DNA from: Bacteroidota bacterium
GTDB lineage: Bacteria > Bacteroidota > Bacteroidia > Chitinophagales > Chitinophagaceae
Assembly: GCA_018267575.1 (NCBI GenBank)
Contig: JAFDYF010000092.1
Location: 1 to 64,000, forward strand
Length of the DNA stretch: 64,000 nucleotides
Direction of reading: 5' to 3'
Shown here in pieces: positions 46,431-54,411 of this stretch. Made by a program: the position numbers and the translations under genes. The notes beneath the pieces are model-generated. The model searched no databases. It was not told the DNA's origin and saw only the letters and a list, made by a program, of their open reading frames with translations. How positions within the stretch are numbered: position 1 is the stretch's first letter; each line of letters starts with the position of its first letter.

Positions 46431-46544
46431 CTAACGATAATGGGAATGATAATAATGATGATGATACCCTTCGCAATAACAACTGCTCAAGGTAACCGCA
46501 ATCATAAAAACTGATAAAGCGATGAGCAAATACTTCTTTTTCAT
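46431..46544 (-). CDS. 37-residue His/Tyr-rich lipoprotein
   Basis: ATG at 46544, stop at 46431. The product has a Lys-rich N-terminus, a hydrophobic core of about 14 residues and a lipobox (LSSC, Cys22), so the mature part is only about 16 residues: CYCEGYHHHYYHSHYR. Six of these are His... or Tyr-rich positions (5 His, 5 Tyr, 2 Cys), suggesting binding of a transition metal. The support for a real gene is the textbook lipoprotein leader and a minus-strand terminator just downstream. I recognise no named family; similar tiny His-rich lipoproteins would normally be missed by gene finders. Confidence 0.68.
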   Translation of the reverse strand: MKKKYLLIALSVFMIAVTLSSCYCEGYHHHYYHSHYR

Positions 46545-46880
46545 TTACTGTAGTTTTAAGTTTAATAATCTAACACCAACGGATAAGCGCATTTCAATCC
46601 CAGCTTATCAAATATTATAGAATCAAAAAGGTTTCCATTGTTTACTAAAGAAATGTTTTAATATGCTAAGTGCTGGTTAACAGGGAAATGGGTAGTTTTC
46701 AATGATTGGAATTCATGGTAGTCATCCTTCCGTCAAAAATTTCAAACCCTATAAATAGGGTAGGCATTACCGATAATATCGCGTTGACGGACTTGTATCA
46801 AAAAACCATTCGCTTGTCCCATTTTAAAAATTCATTCCCGATATGGCAATAAAAAAGGTATCCAATAATTCCAATGTAAT

Positions 46881-47118
46881 TGAAAATCAACAAGTGGCAT
46901 ATTGGCATCCAAATGGATTAATACCAGATGTCCAACAAATCCAAATCTTTGAAAAACAAAAATCCAATTTTGAAAACCATATAAAGCAAAACCAATAAAG
47001 TCCTCCTTGAAAAACCAGAAATGTCCTTGAAAAATTAAGATTGTTAAAAAATTTGACGGCCATCATCTAGATAATTAACAGCTTAGTTATAGAGAATCTC
47101 CCAAAGCGGAGATTTTTT
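46881..47118 (+). ncRNA. Putative non-coding repeat unit 1
   Basis: First of three diverged tandem copies. It begins with TGAAAATCAACAA and TGGCATCC (46903-46910), passes through A-rich sequence with a recurring TTGAAAAACC motif (near 46949, 46970, 47007, 47027), has TTAAGATTGTTAAAAAATTTG (21 bases split here: TTAAGATTGTT and AAAAAATTTG) at about 47036-47056, and ends in a hairpin (AATCTCC 47095-47101, GGAGATT 47108-47114) with a T-run. No open frame fits. The strand is inferred from the T-run, which exists only on plus here. Confidence 0.5.
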
Positions 47119-47224
47119 ATTTAGTATCCTTCAAAAGGTTTGGGAAATTTTCGAAAAAAGAACAAAAAATAGAACCCTTTCCCAAAATGAGCCATAAAAT
47201 AAGAGTCAAAAAAAACAAACCATT

Positions 47225-47628
47225 GGTAATCATCAAACTAAAAACTGGCATCCAATTGGGTTAATAAAGGTAGAGTCCGATCGTATCTTTTTAGAATATC
47301 CAAATCCCTTGATAGCGTATCCAGAAACACCCTGATCCAAGTTCCCTTGAAAACCCGAAAGCCAATAACCGAAAGACCAAGATCTAATCCATCGAAGAAC
47401 CAATGAATCAAAGTCCGAGTCCAAAAAACCAATGAATCCTTTGCCTTGAAGAACCAAAAAAATCTTTGCTTTAAAACCATCAGAATCCATTAGCCTAACG
47501 AATCCTCAGTCCCTTTGAAATTAAGCTTGTTAAAAAAATTTCACTGTTACGTCTATGTGAAATATCGATACATCCTTAATTTGCTATTAGGTAATTAAAA
47601 AAGTCTTCTTTGATCGGGAGACTTTTTT
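47225..47628 (+). ncRNA. Putative non-coding repeat unit 2
   Basis: Second copy: GGTAATCATCAAA, TGGCATCCAATTGG (47246-47259), a longer A/C-rich middle with GAACCAATGAATC-like microrepeats (47395-47450), TTAAGCTTGTTAAAAAAATT near 47521, then CTATTAGGTAA and a hairpin (AAGTCTTC 47601-47608, GGAGACTT 47617-47624) with six T. A minus-strand frame at 47233-47490 has no plausible protein features. Confidence 0.5.
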
Positions 47629-47714
47629 CTTTTAGACCTACTAACAACAAAATATAGAATGGAAAAAAATTCCCGCTCTGGGCTGAAAATGCAAAGCAAT
47701 TATTTGCTGTCGAC

Positions 47715-47913
47715 TGATAATCAACACTGATATGAATTGGCATCCAATTGGAATATGCTAATGTACAAATGTAGAAACCCTTTTTAATCTGTACCCTAAA
47801 CCTAAAGGATTAGGATTGCACACAAAAATTTCATGGTTTTAAGTAGATAGTATAGCAGTCTTAGTTTTTATTAGGTAGAAAAGCCCTTCGTTTACGGGGG
47901 GCTTTATTTTTTT
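47715..47913 (+). ncRNA. Putative non-coding repeat unit 3
   Basis: Third and shortest copy: TGATAATCAACA, TGGCATCCAATTGG (47738-47751), no long middle, AAAAATTTCATGG near 47825, AGATAGTATAGCAGTCTTAG, ATTAGGTAGAA, and a 10-base stem AAGCCCTTCG/CGGGGGGCTT (47881-47904) with loop TTTA and a T-rich tail. The hairpin may also end the converging acyltransferase gene. Confidence 0.5.
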
Positions 47914-47935
47914 CCCCAACCCTAGCTTAGTGGTT

Positions 47936-49012
47936 TTAATTTGTGCTACGCGAAGGTTCAAATCTGGCTTTTAGCCGCAAGAATGGTTTTTCTATTATGA
48001 AATAAGAAAAACAAGCGGCCAAAAATATACAAACAAAACTGATGGGGAACCTGCTCAAGGATATCATTTTCTCCGAAAAAAAGAGTTGTTGCCAGAGATA
48101 GATGGAATAGGATAATTTTCCGATAAAACGCACCGGTCCCAAATTCAAAAACCAAAACCAGCCACCCTTTGAATTGATCGAAGATAAAATCAACATGCCT
48201 ACTAGTATACTGGTAAGCGTTCCTGATGAGGAACCAATGTTCAATGCCTCAATTATACGCCCCATATGCAAATGATAATCCCTGTTCAGATTTGGAATTA
48301 GTTCAGCGCTTACAATGTCAATGAGCAAGATCAACACAAAAGGTGCTATCGACAATCTGCTAAAAGGCATCAACCAATTGGTAAAACGGGTTTCAAACAA
48401 AGCGAAAAGGCAACCAACCATCAATGCATCCCCTTTCTGAAAAATAGAATTACCTTGGCTCAATAAGTTAAAAGGGATGAGTTTTAAACTGACGTTCAAC
48501 CGGCAAAACATACAAACCAAAATGCTCACAATGGCAAAAAGGACACGGTATTTCTTTGAAAAAACAAAAACCAGTGGCCATACCAGATAAAAATGTTCCT
48601 CAATACCAAGCGACCAAAAATGCGCACTCTCCCAATCATTCCAGCCTGTAATATCCTTTAAATAGAAAATGGAAGATATCCATGAAGAAGTTGTAAAATG
48701 GAGAACAGAAAAAAGCTGTAGAATAAAATATACGAGCAAGAGAAAATAAAAAGCTGGGAAAATCCGGAATGTACGCCTGATGTAAAAATTTTTAATGCTC
48801 ACTCCCCAACCAAGAGATTCTTCCTGCACTAATAATTTCGTGATCAAAAAACCGCTGATCACAAAAAATACGATTACCCCAAACCCACCATCAAATAATA
48901 AAGGGATGGAAATGGGATAGTTGTGTAACGACTTCAATTGCAAATGCCCAAGCAAAACGAACAGAATACTTATGGCCCTAAGACCATCTAGGCTGGGGAT
49001 AGCTTTTTTCAT
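47936..49012 (-). CDS. Acyltransferase family 3 (OafA/YrhL-like)
   Basis: A 358-residue integral membrane acyltransferase: IPSLDGLRAISILFVLLGHL at the N-terminus (the conserved LDGLRAIA-like start, with His20), GGFGVIVFFVISGFLI, about ten membrane helices, and LGIEEHFYLVWPLVFVF. Members move acetyl or other acyl groups onto sugars of surface polysaccharides or glycolipids, using acyl-CoA from the cytoplasm. It is single, with no glycan genes beside it. Confidence 0.93.
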   Translation of the reverse strand: MKKAIPSLDGLRAISILFVLLGHLQLKSLHNYPISIPLLFDGGFGVIVFFVISGFLITKLLVQEESLGWGVSIKNFYIRRTFRIFPAFYFLLLVYFILQLFSVLHFTTSSWISSIFYLKDITGWNDWESAHFWSLGIEEHFYLVWPLVFVFSKKYRVLFAIVSILVCMFCRLNVSLKLIPFNLLSQGNSIFQKGDALMVGCLFALFETRFTNWLMPFSRLSIAPFVLILLIDIVSAELIPNLNRDYHLHMGRIIEALNIGSSSGTLTSILVGMLILSSINSKGGWFWFLNLGPVRFIGKLSYSIYLWQQLFFSEKMISLSRFPISFVCIFLAACFSYFIIEKPFLRLKARFEPSRSTN

Positions 49013-49166
49013 GAATAAACTTAAAGGTATTTACAGCGCAAAACAAACACAAATTTATTAAGCATGCTTAGTAGATTGAAACTTTGTATTGGTCATTCGG
49101 AAGGTCGGCAGCACACCGCCCAAATCTTTTCGCGTAACTTGCGCATTTTACTGTAGCACAATTTTT

Positions 49167-50255
49167 ATGGAACAAGTATTTGAATACGGGGCAATTTTAT
49201 CTTTTACCGAAAACATTTTTAAAGAAATGGGCTGCTCGGAAACAGATGCAGCCACCGCCGCAAAGGCACTGTTGAGCGCCGACCTCCGGGGCATCGACTC
49301 GCATGGGGTAGCAAGGCTCAGTGGTTATGTGCGTTTATGGGAAGCAAAACGGGCCAATACAAAACCACATATACGGGTAATCCACGAAACCCCATCCACG
49401 GCAGTGGTAGATGGTGATAGCGGTCTCGGATTGGTAGTAGCTCCTTTTGCCATGCAGATTGCTATTGATAAAGCAAAAAATGTAGGAACAGGATGGGTGA
49501 GCGTACAGCACAGTAACCATTTTGGGATTGCAGGCTATCATGCGATGAAGGCTCTAGAACATGATATGATTGGCATTGCCATGACCAATGCCAGTGCCTT
49601 GGTTGCGCCCACTTTTTCGATTGAAAGACTGCTGGGCACCAACCCAATATGTGTGGCCATACCTGCAGGGGAAGAACCTGCATTTGTAGCCGATCTGGCA
49701 ACCACTACGGCTGCTAATGGAAAGCTGGAGATATTACAACGGAAAAATAGTACCGCACCAACCGGATGGATACAGGACAAATATGGCAAGCCTGCCACCA
49801 ACCCTCATGAACTAAAATCGGGCGGGGCGCTGCTGCCCTTGGGTGGCGACCGTGAGCATGGATCGCATAAAGGATATGCATTGGCTGCTGTGGTGGATAT
49901 TTTTTCTGCTGTATTGAGCGGGGCCAATTATGGACCATGGGTGCCCCCATTCCCTGCCTATGTGCCCATGCCCGAGAACATGCCGGGAAAAGGCATTGGC
50001 CATTTCTTTGGGGCCATGCGTATCGATGCTTTTCGCGAAGCTCTCGATTTTAAAAAAAATATGGATCAATGGATACGGCGTTTCCGTTCGGCAAAAACCG
50101 TGGAAGGGGAAGAGCGAGTACTAATTCCCGGCGACCCCGAACGGGAAATGGAAAAAGAAAGAATGATCAATGGCATACCATTACTACAAGCAGTAGCTGA
50201 CGACCTCAAAAATTTGGGAGAAAAGTTTGGCGTTGAGCTCATATCACATGTTTAA
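49167..50255 (+). CDS. Ldh-family (malate/lactate/sulfolactate-type) dehydrogenase
   Basis: A 362-residue NAD(P)-dependent dehydrogenase of the type II malate/L-lactate family. Visible features: DLRGIDSHGVARLSGYV (catalytic His in the SHG motif), GDSGLGLVVAPFAM, SVQHSNHFGIAGYHAMKA, MTNASALVAPTFSIERLLGTNP and GSHKGYALAAVVDIFSAVLSG. Members reduce or oxidise 2-hydroxy acids (malate, sulfolactate, ureidoglycolate); the substrate is not clear from sequence. I start at the ATG giving MEQVFEYGAIL; the 26 codons before it look non-coding. Aspartate kinase follows 80 bases on. Confidence 0.93.
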   Translation: MEQVFEYGAILSFTENIFKEMGCSETDAATAAKALLSADLRGIDSHGVARLSGYVRLWEAKRANTKPHIRVIHETPSTAVVDGDSGLGLVVAPFAMQIAIDKAKNVGTGWVSVQHSNHFGIAGYHAMKALEHDMIGIAMTNASALVAPTFSIERLLGTNPICVAIPAGEEPAFVADLATTTAANGKLEILQRKNSTAPTGWIQDKYGKPATNPHELKSGGALLPLGGDREHGSHKGYALAAVVDIFSAVLSGANYGPWVPPFPAYVPMPENMPGKGIGHFFGAMRIDAFREALDFKKNMDQWIRRFRSAKTVEGEERVLIPGDPEREMEKERMINGIPLLQAVADDLKNLGEKFGVELISHV

Positions 50256-50335
50256 AAAACAGGCTAGGTCACTGGCTGGGAACGTTCTGCCTTCCACCAT
50301 AACTCCCTATCTTTGCATCCCAAAAAAATCGAATA

Positions 50336-51658
50336 ATGAAAATTATGAAGTTCGGGGGCACCTCCGTAGGCAAGCCCGAAAGAATGAGACAGGTTTCTGA
50401 ACTGATCACGAAAGATGCCGACCCAAAGATAGTAGTGTTGAGTGCCTTAAGTGGGACCACCAACTCATTGGTCGAAATCGGTAATTCCATTGCGGCCGGA
50501 GAACGTGAGCAGGCAAAAAAGCAGATTGAAAAATTGGAAGCCCATTATCAAGAATTTATAAAGGAACTGGTAAAGGAAGAAAAATATTATACAAAAGCAA
50601 AAGCTATTTTAACCGAGCATTTCGAGTTCCTGACCATCATTTTACGCATATCCTTCAGCGAGGCCTTGAGTAAAGATATTCTTGCCCAAGGGGAACTTTT
50701 GTCGACCAAGTTATTCTCCACCTATCTGGAAGAGAAAAAAATCGACCATGTACTGCTTCCCGCACTGGAATTCATGAGCATTGATGCCTATGACGAACCA
50801 CAGGTCAGCAGCATCAAAACCAAACTGAACCAACTATTAAAAAAACACAAGGGTCAAACCTTGTTTATTACACAAGGTTATATATGCCGCAACGCCAAGG
50901 GCGAAGTAGATAATTTGAAAAGAGGGGGTAGCGATTATACCGCATCGTTGGTGGCTGCTGCTATCAATGCTGCTGTATGCGAGATATGGACGGATATTGA
51001 TGGCATGCACAACAATGATCCCCGTATGGTAAAGAAAACCGTGGCTATTGAACAGTTGAGCTTTGAAGAAGCAGCGGAACTTGCCTATTTCGGTGCAAAA
51101 ATTTTACATCCAGCCTCTATCTGGCCTGCTCAGCATTATAAAGTGCCCGTGAAGCTTTTGAATACCATGGAGCCAGATGCCCGTGGCACATTAATCACAG
51201 AAGAGGCAGGGTCAGTTGGCGTGAAAGCGGTTGCTGCCAAAGATGGTATCCTCGCTATCAATATCAAAAGTAGCCGTATGCTACTCGCTTATGGTTTCTT
51301 AAGGAAAATATTTGAGGTTTTTGAAAAATATCGTACTTCTATTGATATGATCACCACTTCCGAAGTGGCCGTATCCGTAACCATTGAAAACACGCCGCAA
51401 CTAAAAGAAATCATCAAGGAGTTGGAGCCGTTTGGCACTATTGAAGTGGAATATGACCATACCATTGTGGCTATAGTGGGCAATGAAATAGCAGAAACCA
51501 AAGAAGTGCTCAGCAAACTATTTGCATCCCTTACTCCTGTGCCTGTGCGTATGGTAAGCTATGGGGGCAGTAAGCATAATGTTTCTGTGCTGGTTCCATC
51601 TTCATTCAAAACACAAACGCTCCAGTTGCTCAATAAGGGGTTATTTGGACTTGAATAA
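50336..51658 (+). CDS. lysC: Aspartate kinase (monofunctional)
   Basis: First step of Lys/Thr/Met synthesis: phosphorylates aspartate. The 440-residue protein starts KIMKFGGTSVGKPERM (kinase motif KFGGTSV), continues with KRGGSDYTASLVAAAINAAVCEIWTDIDGM and VDIDGM-like ADP contacts, and has two C-terminal ACT-like repeats at about 300-435 (SSRMLLAYGFLRKIFEVFEKY, SVTIEN) for allosteric control. It lacks a homoserine dehydrogenase part. Confidence 0.96.
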   Translation: MKIMKFGGTSVGKPERMRQVSELITKDADPKIVVLSALSGTTNSLVEIGNSIAAGEREQAKKQIEKLEAHYQEFIKELVKEEKYYTKAKAILTEHFEFLTIILRISFSEALSKDILAQGELLSTKLFSTYLEEKKIDHVLLPALEFMSIDAYDEPQVSSIKTKLNQLLKKHKGQTLFITQGYICRNAKGEVDNLKRGGSDYTASLVAAAINAAVCEIWTDIDGMHNNDPRMVKKTVAIEQLSFEEAAELAYFGAKILHPASIWPAQHYKVPVKLLNTMEPDARGTLITEEAGSVGVKAVAAKDGILAINIKSSRMLLAYGFLRKIFEVFEKYRTSIDMITTSEVAVSVTIENTPQLKEIIKELEPFGTIEVEYDHTIVAIVGNEIAETKEVLSKLFASLTPVPVRMVSYGGSKHNVSVLVPSSFKTQTLQLLNKGLFGLE

Positions 51659-51703
51659 ATTACTGAGACAGCAGGCAAATCTGAAATAATATTTTTAAAT
51701 TCG

Positions 51704-52909
51704 ATGATGGAAAAAGCTTGCTGTTTTTTTATTTTTTCATTTCTCCTCCCTGTTTTTTTATTTTCCCAAACGAATAGGATAATAAAAGGAAAAGTAATAA
51801 GCGAGGCCAATGACACTCCGTTGCAAGATTGTAGTGTATTCATCAATAGCACATCCAAAGGAGCTGTCACCAACACGAATGGGGTATTTGAACTACAGGA
51901 TGTGCCTGAGGGTAAATATGAGCTCATCGTATCCAGGATTGGCTTTGAAACATATGTACTTGAATTTTCGAGCAGCCAACTTCCTTTAGACCTCCACATT
52001 TATTTAAAACAAAAAGCAACAGAACTGTCTGCGGTTACGGTAGAAGCCGCTCCCCAAGAAAATGGATTGAGCAAATGGGGAAGGGTTTTTGTGGATAATT
52101 TTATTGGCACCACCCCCAATTCCAAATACTGCACCATAAAGAACAGCAAGGCACTCCGTTTTTGGTTCTCAAAGAAAAAAAATAGATTGAATGTAAGTGC
52201 CAAGGAGCCACTCATCATCCAAAACAAAGCACTCGGGTATATCATCAAGTTTCAACTGGAAAGTTTTTATTACGACTTCAACACGCATATTGCACTATAT
52301 ACTGGCTACCCTTTTTTTCAGGAAATGAATGGCACTGAAAGAAAGAAAAGACGTTGGATAGATGCTCGCCGGAAAGTGTATTTTGGTTCTATTCCACATT
52401 TCATGAAGAGCCTTTACAATAACCAATTGGATGAACAAGGCTTTCAGGTAATCAGACAATCGAAAATTTTTGATCCCGAAAAAGAGCGGGTAAGGGACTT
52501 GTATAAAAAAATCTTTCCTAGCTCGGATACCTTTAGGCTGCAGAACAATACCTTGGTCAATATCAATCAAAAATCAGACTACCCGCCAGATTCCATTGCT
52601 TATTTCAATTCTATATTAAGCAAGCCCGATTCCTACTCAAGATATATCGGTCTTGGCGCCAATAAACTGCTTAAAGATAGCATTGGTACTACCACGAAAT
52701 CACTTTTTTTCAAGGACACATTGCATGTGATGTACCGCTTTCCAATGCAGGATCATGTCGATCAGTCTACCATCAACCTGATTACCCCCGCTCCGGTGCA
52801 GATAGAAAAAAATGGCCATTATTACCCACCGCAGGAATTGCTTGTAAATGGCTATTGGGCGGTCTTTGAAAAAATAGCCAATACACTGCCCTTGGATTAT
52901 TCGCCTTAA
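51704..52909 (+). CDS. Secreted protein with carboxypeptidase-regulatory-like domain
   Basis: A 401-residue exported protein: signal peptide to about residue 22 (...VFLFSQ), then a CarboxypepD_reg-like domain at about 25-115 (IKGKVISEANDTPLQDCSVFINSTSKG, YELIVSRIGFETYVLEF). The remaining ~285 residues are unassigned, with aromatic-rich strands such as LESFYYDFNTHIALYTGYPFF; related Bacteroidota proteins exist without known role. It is shorter than DUF5686 proteins and does not end in a barrel-type Phe. Confidence 0.82.
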   Translation: MMEKACCFFIFSFLLPVFLFSQTNRIIKGKVISEANDTPLQDCSVFINSTSKGAVTNTNGVFELQDVPEGKYELIVSRIGFETYVLEFSSSQLPLDLHIYLKQKATELSAVTVEAAPQENGLSKWGRVFVDNFIGTTPNSKYCTIKNSKALRFWFSKKKNRLNVSAKEPLIIQNKALGYIIKFQLESFYYDFNTHIALYTGYPFFQEMNGTERKKRRWIDARRKVYFGSIPHFMKSLYNNQLDEQGFQVIRQSKIFDPEKERVRDLYKKIFPSSDTFRLQNNTLVNINQKSDYPPDSIAYFNSILSKPDSYSRYIGLGANKLLKDSIGTTTKSLFFKDTLHVMYRFPMQDHVDQSTINLITPAPVQIEKNGHYYPPQELLVNGYWAVFEKIANTLPLDYSP

Positions 52910-52966
52910 CATAGATAACTTAGCAGCTGAAACTGACCAAAAATTATCAAACGAAAATGATTTGTC

Positions 52967-54343
52967 ATGAAAAAACTGATGCTCTCCTATTTCATTCTCT
53001 GTTTCTTTTTTGTAGATGTTAGTATAGCACAATCATCGTCTGGCTGGCAAAGTCTGTTTGATGGAAAAACGTTAAATGGATGGAAAAAGCTGGCAGGCTC
53101 TGCTGACTATAAAGTGGAAAATGGGAATATTGTAGGCACTACCGTAGCAAATTCTGGAAATACTTTTTTAGTAACAGAAAAGGAGTTCAGCGATTTTGCC
53201 CTCGAGATGGATGTGAAAATTGACGACAGCACTTCTAATTCGGGCATCCAGATGAGGTCGCATTTTGATCCCAATGGGCATCAGGGAAAAGGGTTGGTTT
53301 ATGGATACCAATTTGAAATTGACCCCTCCTCCAGAAAATGGTCCGGTGGTATTTATGATGAAGGCAGAAGGGACTGGCAGTACCCAGTAAGTCTCAATCC
53401 CCAAGCTCAAAAAGCTTTTAAAGTAGGTGTATACAACCATATACGTATGGAGTGCATCGGAAATGAAATAAAAACCTGGATCAACAATATTCCTGTTTCG
53501 TTTTTGGTGGACACACTGGACAGCAAGGGTTTTATAGGATTACAAGTGCACAGCATTGGTAGTAATGAAAAATTAGCAGGGGAACATGTGTATTATAAAA
53601 ACATTCGAATAAAAACAGCAGGCATCAAACCCAGTCCCTTTCCCAAAGGCATTTACGTGGTGAACAATATCCCAAACTACCTGAGCAATTACGAAAGGGA
53701 AAGCGGTTGGGCATTACTGTTTGACGGTAAAACCTCCCATGGCTGGAGAGGAGCTTACAAAACGGGATTCCCTGAAAAAGGTTGGCAGATAGAGAATGGG
53801 GTATTAACCGTTCTTTCATCAGAAGGAAAAGAAGGTGCCAATGGCGGCGATATTGTAACGGACAAGGAATACAGCGCTTTCGATATTTCTTTTGATTTTA
53901 AATTAACACCGGGCGCCAATAGTGGTGTGAAATATTTTGTAACCCTTTCTGAACACAATTCGGGCTCCGCAATTGGTCTGGAATATCAATTGTTGGATGA
54001 CAGTTTGCACCCAGACGCCAAGCTTGGTCGTGGTGGCGACCGCACCATGGCATCGCTTTATGATCTTATCAAAGCAAACAAACAGAAACGTTTTATACAT
54101 CCCATCGGCGAGTGGAACACCGGAAGGATTGTTGTTTACCCAAACAACCATGTGGAGCATTATCTCAATGGTATCAAAGTGTTGGAATACGAAAGAGGCT
54201 CCAAAGAATTTCGCGACCTGGTTGCCATTAGCAAATACAAAATATGGGACCATTTTGGTGAAGCCAAAGAAGGGCATATCCTTTTACAGGACCATGGCAA
54301 CGAAGTTAGTTTTAGGAGTATCAAGTTGAGAAAACTGAAATAG
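52967..54343 (+). CDS. 3-keto-disaccharide hydrolase, two DUF1080 domains
   Basis: A 458-residue secreted protein: signal peptide ending ...SIAQ near residue 22, then two DUF1080 jelly rolls. Domain 1 (about 28-218) has WQSLFDGKTLNGWKKLAG, SNSGIQMRSHF and KNIRIK; domain 2 (about 242-457) has WALLFDGKTSHGWRGAYKTGFP, GANSGVKYFV, EYQLLDD and VSFRSIKLRKL. DUF1080 proteins are lectin-like glycosidases, some shown to split 3-keto-glycosides made by periplasmic oxidoreductases. The facing Tat-type Gfo/Idh/MocA gene would suit that pathway. Confidence 0.87.
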   Translation: MKKLMLSYFILCFFFVDVSIAQSSSGWQSLFDGKTLNGWKKLAGSADYKVENGNIVGTTVANSGNTFLVTEKEFSDFALEMDVKIDDSTSNSGIQMRSHFDPNGHQGKGLVYGYQFEIDPSSRKWSGGIYDEGRRDWQYPVSLNPQAQKAFKVGVYNHIRMECIGNEIKTWINNIPVSFLVDTLDSKGFIGLQVHSIGSNEKLAGEHVYYKNIRIKTAGIKPSPFPKGIYVVNNIPNYLSNYERESGWALLFDGKTSHGWRGAYKTGFPEKGWQIENGVLTVLSSEGKEGANGGDIVTDKEYSAFDISFDFKLTPGANSGVKYFVTLSEHNSGSAIGLEYQLLDDSLHPDAKLGRGGDRTMASLYDLIKANKQKRFIHPIGEWNTGRIVVYPNNHVEHYLNGIKVLEYERGSKEFRDLVAISKYKIWDHFGEAKEGHILLQDHGNEVSFRSIKLRKLK

Positions 54344-54354
54344 TTCAAATAGGG

Positions 54355-54405
54355 GATAGGTTGAAGCCAATGGATAACCATTTTACCCCAAAACTTCAAC
54401 CTATC
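54355..54405. repeat. Nested inverted repeat between converging genes
   Basis: GATAGGTTGAAG (54355-54366) pairs perfectly with CTTCAACCTATC (54394-54405); inside the 27-base loop AATGG and CCATT can pair as well. It sits between the converging hydrolase and oxidoreductase genes. There is no T-run on either side, so it is not a standard terminator, though it may stall transcription or protect mRNA ends. Confidence 0.7.
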
Positions 54406-54411
54406 AACTTT

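Noticed and set aside
47233..47490. Minus-strand frame of 85 codons inside non-coding unit 2
   Set aside because: Not kept in units 1 and 3, and rich in Gly/Ser/Phe from skewed base composition rather than protein-like.
46940..47520. Possible CRISPR array from short spaced repeats
   Set aside because: Repeats are 10-13 bases, degenerate and irregularly spaced, and no cas gene is near.
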